From positions 44,937 through 108,936 of the forward strand of contig NZ_JAAKGV010000025.1 of the NCBI RefSeq assembly GCF_011043735.1: a stretch of 64,000 nt of DNA, read 5' to 3'. The notes beneath the pieces were generated by a model. It ran no database searches and had not been told where the DNA came from. It saw only the letters and a list, made by a program, of their open reading frames with translations. A program made the translations under genes and the position numbers. How positions within the stretch are numbered: the stretch's first letter is position 1; every line of letters starts with the position of its first letter. Source of the DNA: Methylobacterium sp. DB0501 (GTDB lineage Bacteria > Pseudomonadota > Alphaproteobacteria > Rhizobiales > Beijerinckiaceae). Positions 33,843 through 44,700 of this stretch are shown here, piece by piece.

Positions 33843-34079
33843 GACAACCTGGACTTCCCTGTCGAAAGGTGGCGCCCGACCGGGGCATCCTCACGCAGCG
33901 GTTTTCCCGCCGAAGCCGTGAACATTTTCACGCGGCGGACCGGCAGCGGCTCCGCGGTCCACAGTTTTTGCCCGGCCACCCGAGAGCTTGGGTCCTGCAT
34001 CACGAAGCGTCTTCCTGTGGCCGGGCAATCCTCAGCCTATCAAGACAATCTTCAGGGTCGGTCGCGACAACACTGGCAC

Positions 34080-35291
34080 ATGTCTCCGTTGCCGACCATG
34101 CCCGTACCCCCGATCCGCAAAAGACCCGCCCGCCGGTGGCGCACCTACGCCGCGATCGGCGTCGGGCTTGTGGCGGGCTCCGCCTGGGCCGCCACCCGCG
34201 CGATCGGCGTCCCCGATCCCATCACCCTCGCGGCCCTGGCGGTCATCGAGCCGTCGGTGGTCGGCACATGGTTCCCGAGCCGCACCGTGCCGGCGCCGGC
34301 AAAGGCCCGTGCCTTGCCGTTCGAGCCGCGCCCGATCCTCAATCGCGTCGCGTGGAAGGGGCGCGAGGTGCCGCTCGCCACGATGCTGGCGGCGACGCAC
34401 ACCAACGCCTTCCTCGTGGTGCAGGACAACGTGCTGATCCACGAGTGGTATCGTCCCGGAACCGGACCGGCGACGCTGTTCCCGTCATGGTCGGTGGCGA
34501 AGTCCGTCGTGTCGCTGCTGGCCGGGGCGGCGATGGCGCAGGGCAAGCTCTCCGAGACCGATCGGGTGTCGGACCTCCTGCCCGAATTGCAATCCAAGGC
34601 GGTGTTCGGAAAGATCACCGTGCGCGACCTCCTCGACATGGCGAGCGGTCTCGCCGTCCCGGAGAACTACGATCCGTTCCGTCCCCTCACCGGTACGGCC
34701 GGGATGTACCTGACCCGCGACATCCCGGCCTTCGTGAAGGATCACGCGCATCTCGCGTTCAAGCCGGGCAGCAAGGGCCGCTACCGCAGCATCGACACCG
34801 AGGTGCTCGGCCTGATCCTGGCACGGATCGAGGGCAAGCCCCTGGCGGATCTGCTCTCGGAACGGATTTGGAAGCCGATGGGGGCCGAGGCCGATGCGAC
34901 CTGGAACCTCGACCGTCCCGGCGGGAACGAGAAGGCGTTCTGCTGCATCAACGCCACGGCGCGGGACTTCGCTCGCTTGGGGCTCCTCGTGACCGACCAG
35001 GGGCGCGCAGGCGGCACCCGCATCATTCCCGCGCGCTGGATCGAGCGGATCGGGACGCCGGCCCGCCGCGCGGTGGACGGCTGGCAATATTCCGCTCAAT
35101 GGTGGCACGCGCCCGGCGGCGATGACGGCGACATCTCGGCGATCGGCGTCTACGGGCAATACGTCTACGTCAACCACCAGACGGGCACGGTTATCGTGAA
35201 GCTCAGCGATCACGGTGCCGAGCAGGACGAGACCGATACCCTCGCGGTGATGCAGGCCATCGCGGCCAATCTCGAGACCAAACGGCCCTGA
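34080..35291 (+). CDS. serine hydrolase, class C beta-lactamase/esterase family
   Basis: 403 residues. A basic N-terminus followed by a hydrophobic stretch (residues about 22-38, TYAAIGVGLVAGSAWAA) gives a signal peptide or anchor. The catalytic SxxK is in FPSWSVAKSVVS (Ser138, Lys141); other family blocks are DLLDMASGLAVPENY and ARDFARLGLLV. More like 6-aminohexanoate-dimer hydrolase/EstB esterases than resistance beta-lactamases. The long open frame continues 187 codons upstream but is not coding. ATG at 34080 or, six codons in, 34098. Stands alone. Confidence 0.85.
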   Translation: MSPLPTMPVPPIRKRPARRWRTYAAIGVGLVAGSAWAATRAIGVPDPITLAALAVIEPSVVGTWFPSRTVPAPAKARALPFEPRPILNRVAWKGREVPLATMLAATHTNAFLVVQDNVLIHEWYRPGTGPATLFPSWSVAKSVVSLLAGAAMAQGKLSETDRVSDLLPELQSKAVFGKITVRDLLDMASGLAVPENYDPFRPLTGTAGMYLTRDIPAFVKDHAHLAFKPGSKGRYRSIDTEVLGLILARIEGKPLADLLSERIWKPMGAEADATWNLDRPGGNEKAFCCINATARDFARLGLLVTDQGRAGGTRIIPARWIERIGTPARRAVDGWQYSAQWWHAPGGDDGDISAIGVYGQYVYVNHQTGTVIVKLSDHGAEQDETDTLAVMQAIAANLETKRP

Positions 35292-35402
35292 GCCGACCGT
35301 GGCGTGAGGCTTCTCGGCGGGGCGGAGGCGGCCTCCCAACCCTCTTCATGCGTCGGTCGGCGCCGCACTCGGTGCGGGCCGGCGCCTCACGACCCAGTAG
35401 AG

Positions 35403-36776
35403 TCAGACCATCGGTCCGACTCGAAGGTGGCGGACTAGGAGGTTGCGGACGAGGCGGCGCCCGACCGCCTTCCAGGCGGTGGCCGGCGCCGGTGAGACTG
35501 GATCGAGGAGCGCGCCCAAGGCGCGGCTGTAATCCAGGACCAGGCCCGGCGTCCACGTCATCCCGGCAGCGCCGTTCCGCAACAAGGCGGCGGCCCAGTA
35601 TTCGGGGGTCGTCAGGGCCCGGGCCAAGCGTCGCCAGGGAGTACCGGCCCGCGCGAAGGCGCCCTCCACCGCCGCATCCAGCGCGCTCGCCACCGTGGTG
35701 GAACAGTTGCGGCTGATGAAGTTGTAGGTGGAATCGTGGCGATAGGCGTCCCAGAACGCCCGGAGCCCGGCGGCGTCGATCCCGGTGAGCGTGACGGCCA
35801 CCGTGGCGTCGCACCAATCGGCCGCCTCCTCGGCATAGGAGGGGAGGAAGCGCCCCGGCACGTCGTTCTCCGGACCGGCCCGCAAGCTGGAGCGCAGGTT
35901 GGCCGTCGAGCGGTCGAGCTCCACGGCGGGATAGTGACTGATGTAGAGGTCCGTGCCCTGCGCGAGGGCGGCATGCCCGGTGGAGACGATCCCGCGGGCG
36001 TTCACGGCGGCGATGTAGCGCTGGATCAGCCGCTGCCGGGCCGGCGTCGTGACAGTCCCGGTCGGGGTCCAGACATAGACCGTCAGGCCGTCGGGTTGCG
36101 CCGAGGCGGGCTCCGGCTCCATCGCCGGGGTCTCGGTCACCGGGATCTCCCTTGCCAAGCGCTTCGCCCGCCGGCCGGCCAGGGCGAAGCGGGCGCCGTT
36201 GAGGATCAGGAACATCCCCAGGCAATAGCCCACCGTGCCCGCGTACCAGGTCGGCCAGGGCTGCAGGTGGAACAGGCCGAAGGCGACGCCCAGGGCTCCG
36301 AGGGCAACCGAGCTGCGCCACCCAGAGAACTTGAGCAGGCTCGCGATGACGATCCGGACCGCGCCGTCGACCAGGAAGGCGACGCCGAAGATCACCGCGA
36401 GCAGGAAGGTGCTGTGGCGCGTGGCTGCCACGATCAGCACGGCCATCACCAGCAGCACCACGCCCTTGAGGAGGCGCAACCGGCGGGCGGCCCCCAGGGC
36501 GGTCAGCCCGGTGACGAGCGAGGCGACACCTTCCAGCAGGAGCAGCACCCCGAACCAGCGATCCGGGATGTGGATCGCTCCGTCGAGGGAATCGATCACG
36601 ATGAGAACGCCGAGCAGGGCGGAGACGAGGCCGGCGGCGAGGAACAGATGGGCGCGCCGGCTCACCTCGGCGCGTCCCACGAGCAGCAGCCAGAGAGACG
36701 TGGTCCTGGCCCCGCTGCTCGCCCTGAGGCGATCGGGGAGGGGAGGGCCGGGCAGGGACGGAGGCGAATCGGACAT
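35403..36776 (-). CDS. HdeD-like membrane protein fused to a permuted papain-like (DUF4105-like) domain
   Basis: 457 residues. Residues about 40-200 form six membrane spans with DUF308/HdeD character (LFLAAGLVSALLGVLIVIDS, FGVLLLLEGVASLVTGLTAL, FGVAFLVDGAVRIVIASLL). A ~30-residue Pro/Glu linker leads to a C-terminal domain (about 232-457) with His268 in VSTGHAALAQG and Cys358 in YNFISRNCSTTVA. That His-before-Cys order with an N-C pair is the pattern of permuted NlpC/P60-like thiol hydrolases such as DUF4105. It would act at the membrane, possibly on cell wall or lipoproteins. Start ATG 36776. Confidence 0.75.
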   Translation of the reverse strand: MSDSPPSLPGPPLPDRLRASSGARTTSLWLLLVGRAEVSRRAHLFLAAGLVSALLGVLIVIDSLDGAIHIPDRWFGVLLLLEGVASLVTGLTALGAARRLRLLKGVVLLVMAVLIVAATRHSTFLLAVIFGVAFLVDGAVRIVIASLLKFSGWRSSVALGALGVAFGLFHLQPWPTWYAGTVGYCLGMFLILNGARFALAGRRAKRLAREIPVTETPAMEPEPASAQPDGLTVYVWTPTGTVTTPARQRLIQRYIAAVNARGIVSTGHAALAQGTDLYISHYPAVELDRSTANLRSSLRAGPENDVPGRFLPSYAEEAADWCDATVAVTLTGIDAAGLRAFWDAYRHDSTYNFISRNCSTTVASALDAAVEGAFARAGTPWRRLARALTTPEYWAAALLRNGAAGMTWTPGLVLDYSRALGALLDPVSPAPATAWKAVGRRLVRNLLVRHLRVGPMV

Positions 36777-37217
36777 GACCGGGCGTCTTCGAGCGGATGG
36801 AGCGTGGTGCGCACGATTCACGGCTTGCGTGATGACTTTGTTAAAGGACTGCTGATCGGCCGCGCGCAGGTCGCGCGCGAAGGGCATGGGGCGAGACTCG
36901 ATCGGCGCTGGAAGGCGAGGATGGCGGCTTCGCCCGACCACCCCTCTCCGGCCACGGCAACCAGCACACGGGTCCGAAAGCCGCAGCTTTGGCGTGACGC
37001 CGAGAGTCTGACAGCCGGTGCCGATGAAGCGAATCAGCAGCATTCGAAAAATTATTCGATAAGGATTATTTCTGATAACAAAATCAAGGCGTACTCCGGA
37101 GGCAGATTTTTAGTCCTCTTGCCGTATCGGTGAGCGCGAAGACCGAACGGCCGTTAGGCCAGTCGTCCGTGGGCTGGACTGGGGAACGATCGGTTGGAAC
37201 TGTGGTGGAGCGGACCG
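36777..37217. other. 441-bp gap, AT-rich end
   Basis: Divergent leader of the HdeD-like gene and the small secreted protein. 37040-37110 is markedly AT-rich (attattcgataaggattatt), which suits a promoter. No gene is visible. Confidence 0.5.
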
Positions 37218-37601
37218 ATGAAGGCGATGTGCGCCGCAGCCCTGATGCTTGTGTCGGCGACGGCAGTATCGGCGAAAGAAATCTACTCCGACTTCGAGGA
37301 GTACGCTCTGGGCCCGACCTCCGGATCCAAGATCCTCTCGAAAAAATATAACGGCAGCAAATCCTTCCTCGACGACCATCTCGCGACCGTCAGACGAGGG
37401 GATCGCGATGGGCCGAAGCCGGGCAATCATCTGACCGGTGGATACATGACCGGGTCGGGACGATGGGTCCCGCCGAGCTACACGACGAATCCGGGCGTCG
37501 CCTCGTCGGGCGGCAGCGGGCCTTCCTGGATGCCGGGCGGCGCCTCGCGCGAATGGAACGAGGCCAATCCCTTCATGGACGGCCGCGGCAGCCGCCGCTG
37601 A
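37218..37601 (+). CDS. small secreted hypothetical protein
   Basis: 127 residues. Signal peptide MKAMCAAALMLVSATAVSA cleaved near residue 19, then a polar, Gly/Ser/Pro-rich mature part (YMTGSGRWVPPSYTTNPGVA) with no Cys. The ATG at 37218 has ggagcggaccg upstream. No family recognised. Probably periplasmic or extracellular. Confidence 0.68.
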   Translation: MKAMCAAALMLVSATAVSAKEIYSDFEEYALGPTSGSKILSKKYNGSKSFLDDHLATVRRGDRDGPKPGNHLTGGYMTGSGRWVPPSYTTNPGVASSGGSGPSWMPGGASREWNEANPFMDGRGSRR

Positions 37602-37965
37602 CGATGGGCGGCGCTCGAGGCGGGAGGGTCGAGGACATGGCATTCGACTCCACTCGGTCCGCCCTTCGACGACGCCCATATCCGGTCTCGGAATGGCCGA
37701 GCCGATCGCGTTCAGGCTGCTGCAGGATCTGAGGCGGGAGAAAGCCCACGAACCTCGTCGATCGCGACAATTGTCGCGGTCGTGGTGGCGTCTCGTTGTG
37801 ACGTCGGAGGGATGCTGGCGTCGTGTGAGGAGCAAGGCATCCCGTCCCATGCGGCCCCCAGGGCCTCCCGATCCGACGACGGCAACCGCGCGTCGCACCC
37901 GAACGATGGTCGCCTCGACTGCCGGATCACCACCGCCACTGATGACCCTCAAAGAGACAACCGCA
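37602..37965. other. 364-bp gap without a recognisable gene
   Basis: The open frames here are Arg/Pro-rich and look like shadows. I see no conserved element. Confidence 0.45.
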
Positions 37966-38202
37966 ATGTCGGACTTCCTCGAAACCGGCCCGCAGCATCC
38001 GAGCCGGATCATCTTTGTGACGACCGTTATCGTCGCTGCCGTCGTCGGGCTGGTGACCGGAAAGGTCTTACCCTTCGTGCTGGCCCTCGTCGGCTGCGCT
38101 GCGGTGCTCTGCACCGCCTACGCTCTGATCAGGCGCCGTCTCGGCTGGAAATCGCTCGACGCCGATTACCTGTTCCGTCTGATCCATGTCCTGCATCCGT
38201 GA
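37966..38202 (+). CDS. small two-span membrane protein
   Basis: 78 residues from ATG 37966 with aaagag nine bases upstream. IIFVTTVIVAAVVGLVTGKV is span one and LPFVLALVGCAAVLCTAYAL span two, then a basic loop and LDADYLFRLIHVLHP. An ATG eight codons upstream (37942) is possible. Unknown function. Confidence 0.6.
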   Translation: MSDFLETGPQHPSRIIFVTTVIVAAVVGLVTGKVLPFVLALVGCAAVLCTAYALIRRRLGWKSLDADYLFRLIHVLHP

Positions 38203-38753
38203 GCGGGCTGGCCCATGATCGACGCTAACTCCGTGTCATGAAGATCGCATGATGAAGCGCTTTCCAATTTAATCGCAACTGTTTGATGCTCTGCATCTTG
38301 TGATTTGTCGCATTTTATTTAGGAATATGGCATGAAACTTCGTAGGATAGGATCTGATTTGACTGTGCGCTGATCGAGTCTGGTTCGCTCGGCGACATGG
38401 CATTTCCGATGATCAGCTTGCGGCGTCAGCCGTTCGGGATTCGTCGCAAGCCCGGCACCTCTTCACTGCAGGTAGCGTAGGGTAATAGATCTTATGAATT
38501 GTATCGCGAGCGATTCCAGACGAAATGCGGCAGGCAAGCATTGCATCCGACTTGCAAGTTATCGGCATTAGCCAGAAGGGCTGCCGCCGTTTCAAGAAAT
38601 TAAAGCCTTATTAACCATATCGACGGAAACTTGTCCGCGACGTTTCGCCCCCCTTCCGGTGAGCGGGCGCCCGCGGACCCGCCTCCGAGCGCCTTCGGCC
38701 GAGTCCGGCGAACCTGCCAGGTGGCTCTTTCAAGGCGTGAGGAATCGTCTCCG
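38203..38753. other. 551-bp AT-richer leader of the giant autotransporter
   Basis: Lower GC than the surroundings between about 38230 and 38620. No convincing ORF: the reverse-strand frame at 38413-38595 opens with TTG and has no ribosome site. It probably contains the autotransporter promoter. Confidence 0.5.
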
Positions 38754-41700
38754 ATGTCGTCAGCACACTCCTCGCGATCCGTGGGGCACTCCGTCGGGTC
38801 ATGCCGAGGCGTCACCATCGCGCTGCTGACGGGGGTCAGCGCCGTCGCGCTCGTGACGGGCGGGATGGCATCGGGAGCCGAGGCGGCCGAGCGGCCGGTT
38901 CCCCAGGTGGTCCGCGGGAGCAACGGCGAGAGAGCCGACGACTGGCTGATCAATTTCTGGGGGGCGCTCGGCCACGACAGCACGCCGGGCGGCAAGGGCG
39001 CGAACCTCAACCTGATCGACGTCGACGTGAGGGGCGCGGCCGGGAAGCCCGCCGCGACCGTCGAGATCGGGTCCGTGGGTGGTGCGGGCGGCGCCGGCTA
39101 CGAGCGCGGGAGCAACTGGCGAAGCGGGAGCTTCGGCGGACGCGGCGGCGACGTCAACGCGACCCTGAACGCTACCCTCTCCGGACGCGGTGACCAGTCG
39201 GCGCAGCTTCCCCGCTTCTGGGTCTATTCCCGCGGCGGCGTCGGCGGAGACGGGCAGAAGTCGCCGGGCGGCGGCGGCGATGCCGGAACTGCGAGCCTGA
39301 CTCTGTCGTCCATGGTCACCACGCAGGGGACAGCGTTCCAGGGCGTGCGCGTGACCTCCGCCGGCGGCAATGCCGGCTTCGGCGGACGCGACGACGCCGC
39401 CGACGCCGCCTCGCGGCGGGGCGGCGCCGGCGGCACGGCCTGGATGCGGCTGGCGCAGGAGGCCGGCGTGACGACGACCGGTGCGCGGGCGACCGGCATC
39501 GTCGTCGAATCGACGGGCGGCGCGGGATCGCGCAAGGGGAACGACTTCTACAGCGGAGACTATGCGACGCCGGGCGGCACCGGCGGCAAGGCCAGCATCG
39601 ACAATGCCGGTAGAATCGTCACCACGGGCAGCCACGCCCTCGGAATCCTGGTCCAGAGCCTCGGCGGCAATGGCGGCATGCAGGATCCCCTGAGCGGCGG
39701 GGGGCATCCGGGCGCCCGGGGCGGCGACGGCGGCTGGGCCGAGGTGTTCAACTACGGCCGCGTGAGCACGACGGGGGCGTATTCGCTCGGGATCGTGGCG
39801 CAATCGGTCGGGGGCCCGGGCGGCACGGGCGGGGGCAAGAATTTCGGCACCGGCGGCACCGGCGGTGCGGCGGGGCAGGGCGGCGACGTCACGATCACCA
39901 GCCGCGGCGTCGTGACCACGACCGGCAAGGGGGCGACCGCCATCGTGGCCCAGAGCATCGGCGGCGGAAACGCGGCCTCCGCCCTGCCCGAGGGCACCCT
40001 CGACGCCATCGGGACGGCGAGCGGAGGGGGCCAGAGCGGTGGTTCGTTCGGTCTCTTCTGGGGCAATGGCGGCGCGGGCGGGCGAGGCGCCTCCGGCGGG
40101 CTCGCCTCCGTCGTCAACGATGGCGGCGTCATCGCCACCGAGGGCGCGAACGCCTACGGCATGCTGATCCAGAGCGTCGGCGGCAGCGGCGGCGCCGGCG
40201 GCCTCTCCTCCGTCGCGGGCGGGTTCTTCTCCGTCGCCCTCGGCGGCAGCGGCGGCGGCGGCGGCGCCGGCGGGAAGGCGCAGTTCATCGGCGAGGCCGG
40301 CCGGGTCGAGACGCTCGGCGCCGGCGCCACCGCGGTGCTGGTGCAGAGCGTCGGCGGCGGCGGCGGCGTGGGCGGGGAGGCCAGGAGCACCGCCGGGGGG
40401 TTCGGGCTCTCGTATTCCAAGGCGGTCGGCGGCTCCGGCGGCCAGGGCGGCCGGGGCGGCGAGGCCGTCGTCGAGACGCGCGACAACATGGCCGTGACCA
40501 CCGGCGGCCTCGCCGCGACAGGCCTCAGCGCGCTCAGCGTCGGCGGCGGCGGCGGGGTCGGCGGGCTGAGCGATGCCAAGGCGATCTCGGTCCCGCTGGT
40601 GCTCCCGAACGGCAAGGCGCTGCCGAGCGTCGCGATCAGCACGTCGATCGGCGGGTCCGGCGGCGAAGGCGGCAATGGCGGCCAGGCGACCGTGACCCAT
40701 GCCGGCTCGGTCACGACCTACGGCACCCGGGCCGTCGGCATCCGCGCGCTCAGCGTCGGCGGCGGCGGCGGCATCGGCGGCGATGCGGCGGCCTATGCCC
40801 TCGCCATCGCCCCGCCCGGCCAGCTGGCCCTGGCCGCTGCCTCGTCGCTCGGCGGCACCGGCGGCAAGGGGGGCGATGGCGGCAAGGTCGAGGTCACCAA
40901 CCGGGGCAGCGTGCGGACCTCGGGGGATTCGGCCTTCGGGCTTCAGGCGCAGAGCACCGGCGGCGGCGGCGGCGATGGCGGCGCGGCGACGGCGGTGAGC
41001 AATGCGCTCAGCCTGCACCAGAACGTCACCCTCTCCTCGGCGATCGGCGGCGGCCCGCAGCTCAAGCCGCTGCTCGACGCGCAAGGCCGCCTGCAACTAG
41101 ACAAGAACGGCGTCCTCCTCTTCGAGAACCCGGCCGACATCAAGGATCAGGGCGGCGGGCAGGGCGGCAGCGTGACGGTCGTCAACCAGGGCCTGATCGA
41201 GACCGGCGGGGCGCTGGCCACCGGCATCCTGGCCCAGAGCATCGGTGGCGGCGGCGGCAATGGCGGCAACGCCACGACGCTGGGCGGCGCGGGCTTTTCC
41301 TTCGACAAGACCCTGGACGCCCAGCTCCATAAGCTGCCGCTCGCCGACAACGCTGCCTTGAGCATGACGATCGGCGGCCGCGGCGGCCGTGGCGGCGCCG
41401 GCGGCGAGGTCGCGGTGACGAACGGAGGGACGATCCGCACCGCCGGTACGTCCGCCGCCGGGATCCTGGCGCAGAGCGTCGGCGGCGGCGGCGGCACCGG
41501 CGGCGAAGTGCAGGGCGCCGCCAAGGGCAAGCTCGACCTCAAGCTCACCCTCGGCGGCAGCGGCGGAACCGGCAACAAGGGCGGTGCGGTCACGGTCGAG
41601 ACCCTGGCGGGCAGCCGGATCGAGACCACGGGTGATGGCGCGCACGGTATCGTGGCCCGCAGCATCGGCGGCGGTGGCGGCAGCGGCGGCAACGTGTCGG

Positions 41701-44700
41701 CCCGCAAGGAGTCCACCCCCGACGCCGTGGGCGCGATCTGGACCCAGATCAAGCAGTCGATCGGCGTCGCGGCCTACGAGGATTGGGCGAAGGACAAAAA
41801 GAACAAGGACGATAAGGAGGCCCTCGATCAGTTCCTCAAGGACATCAAGGAAAGCGATACCTACAAGAACCTTGCGGACAAGATCAAGAATTCCGATTTC
41901 GGCAAGGCGCTGCAATCCTACAGCAAGAGCGTATCGGCTTACCTGAAGGAGCAGAAGGACGGCAGCGTGAAGCTGCCCGATATCTCCGCCACTCTCAGCA
42001 TCGGCGGCGGTGGCGGCACGGGCGGCGTCGGCGGCGCGGTCAAGGTCACCAATGCGGGGACCATTCTGACGCAGGGCATCCTGTCCCACGGGGTCGATGC
42101 CCAGAGCGTCGGCGGCGGCGGCGGCCAGGGCGGCCTCGCCTTCGCAACTGCCGACAACAAGACCAATTTTTCCGGTACGGTCGGGGGCACGGGCGGCTCG
42201 GGCAATGTCGGCGGCACGGTCGAGGTCGTCAACAGCGGCACCGTCGTGACGGCGGAGGACATGTCCTACGGCCTCTCGGCCCAGAGCGTCGGCGGCGGCG
42301 GCGGTCGCGGTGTCGCCGCGACCTTGGTCGGGGGCGCCAAAGTCGGAGGTGCCAAGCCCAGCGGCGAAGGCAAGGCCGAGGGCAAGAAAGACGGCCAGGG
42401 TGACGGCAAGGACGAGGTGCGCAGCTTCAACCTCACCGTCGGCGGCAATGGCGGCGAGGGGGGCAACGGGGGCGCCGTCACGGTCACCAATACCGGCACG
42501 GTCGCGACCGCCGGGATCGGTGCCCACGGCATCGTCGCCCAGAGTGTCGGCGGCGGCGGCGGCTCCTTCTCGACCCCGGAGGCGAAGAGCGATGCCAAGG
42601 GCGCCGCGAAGGGCGCCGCGAAGGGGGACACCAAGGCGGGCGCCGGGGAGAAGTCCGACTCCGAAGGGCTGGTGACCGCCTTGCTGTCGGCGCTCGGCAT
42701 CGAGAAGCTCGCGGAGCCGGAGACGGCCGGTTCCACGCCCGAGAAGTCCTACGGCATCACGCTGGGCGGGTCCGGCGGCGCCTCCGGCACGGGCGGCACC
42801 GTGACGGTGACCCATGGCGGCACGATCACCACGACGGGCTTCGGCGCCTTCGGCCTGTTCGCGCAGAGCATCGGCGGCGGCGGCGGGACGGTGGATGGCG
42901 CCGCCAGTGCCGGCGGCTCGAAATACACGTTCGGCCTCGGCGGCGCGGGCAGCGCCTCCGGCAATGGCGGCGCGATCACCGCGACCCTGAAGCAGGGCGC
43001 GCGGGTGACGACCTCCGGCGATGCCGCGACGGCGGTGATGCTGCAATCGATCGGCGGCGGTGGCGGCTATGCCGGGGCCCACCAGGTGATGGGCTACGCG
43101 GTCCCGTTCCTGCTGCGCGACGGGTCGACCGGCGATGGCGGTGCGATCATCGCCACCGTGGAGCAGGACGCGGCGATCCGCACCACCGGCGCGCAGGCGC
43201 ACGGCATCCACGCGCAGAGCCTGGGCGGCGGCGGCGGGCTCGTCGTCGACCTCTCCGGTCTGACCTTCGCCACGCCGGAGCCGCCGAAGGGCCGGACCGG
43301 GTCGAAGGGCAAGGGGGGCGACATCACCATCACGGCCACGGGCGCGGTCGAGGCCCTGGGCAAGGATGCCTACGCGATCTTCGCGCAGAGCGGCGTCCAG
43401 CGCAGCGACGGCAGCCTGGATCCCGCCCGGTCGGGCGGGGTCATCGCCGTCACGGCGAAGGGCCTCGTCACCGGCGGCACCGGCACCGGGGCGGCGATCC
43501 GCATTGATGGCGGCGGCGGCAACACGATCACCCTCGACGAGCGGGCGGTGGTCAGCGCGGCCTCGGGCCGGGCGATCGTCGGCTCGCTGGCCGACGACCG
43601 CCTCGTCAACCGGGGCACGATCCTGGGGGATATCGACCTCCAGGGCGGCAGCGCGCTCAAGAGCGACCGGATCGAGAACGGCGCGATCGACTGGCACGGC
43701 GCGCTCCTCCGCTCGCGCCCGGACGGCATCATCAATGTCGGGGCGACCGGCCAGGTGCTCAATTACGCCGTCCTCGACATCGGCGGCGTCGGCACGGTCG
43801 CCCGCACCACGATCACCGGCGACTTCCAGCAGCTCGCCGGCGGCCGCCTGCTGGTCGATGTCGCGCCGAATGCCCGGGACGGGGCCCTGCGCAGCGACCT
43901 GCTCGTCGTCAGCGGCACGGCCACGCTCGGCGGCACGGTCCAGCCGACCGTGACCGGGGGCCTGCTTCCGGGGCAATACACCTTCCTGACCGCGGGGCGC
44001 CTCGGCGAGACCAGCGCCACGGCCCCCGGCACGGTGATCCAGCCCGGGTCGATCCCGATCAGCTGGGCGATCGTGCAGGCCGGCAACAGCCTCTCCCTGA
44101 GCCCGCAGGCCAACTTCACCACCCCGGGGAACATGGTGCTGACCGGCGATCAGCGGGCGGTGGCGCAGGCGCTCCAGGACGACTGGGCGGTCAGCGCGGC
44201 CGGTGCGCAAGGGCGGTTCGCCCAGTTCCTCAAGGTCGGCACCACGGCGAGCTACGCCGACGCCCTCGACGAGATCACCCCGGAGGCGAACCAGTACGTG
44301 CTGACCGACCGCACGCTCGACGCCCGCGCCGGGCTGAAGCGGGCGATGAGCTGCCCGGCCTTCGTCGGCACCGGCACGCTGCTGCGCGAGGGCGAGTGCG
44401 TGTGGGGCCGGATCACCGGCACCCGCACCAGCCTGTTCTCCTCGGCCGAGGAGAGCGGCTACCGCCAGACCGCCCTGAGCTATCAGGGCGGCCTCCAGAC
44501 CGAGTTCAGCCCGGACTGGTTCTTCGGCCTGTCGGGCGCCTATACCCGTGCCGGCCAGAGCGGATCGGACCGCGTCACCGGCAATGTCGGCGATGCCGGC
44601 GACCTGTCGGTCGCGCTCAAGCATCAGGTCGGTCCCTGGCTCCTCGCGGCGTCGGCCAATCTCGGCTATTCCTGGCAGTCCAACGTGCGGGCGATCGGCA

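Noticed and set aside
34080..35291. Antibiotic-resistance beta-lactamase
   Set aside because: The SxxK motif is present but surrounding blocks look like esterase/EstB-type hydrolases; no resistance claim can be supported.
36997..37061. Short ORF MKRISSIRKIIR in the AT-rich leader
   Set aside because: Twelve codons with no conservation evidence; more likely promoter sequence.
38413..38595. 60-codon reverse-strand ORF upstream of the giant autotransporter
   Set aside because: It opens with TTG, has no Shine-Dalgarno and its composition follows the AT-rich leader; no family character.
38900..43500. A CRISPR array in the repeated GGC region
   Set aside because: Repeats are in-frame coding repeats of variable length with no unique spacers of constant size and no cas genes.
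39200..43900. Long reverse-strand and alternative-frame ORFs across the autotransporter (up to 1391 codons)
   Set aside because: They mirror the GGC-rich repeats of the real gene and give Ala/Pro or Arg-rich low-complexity text.
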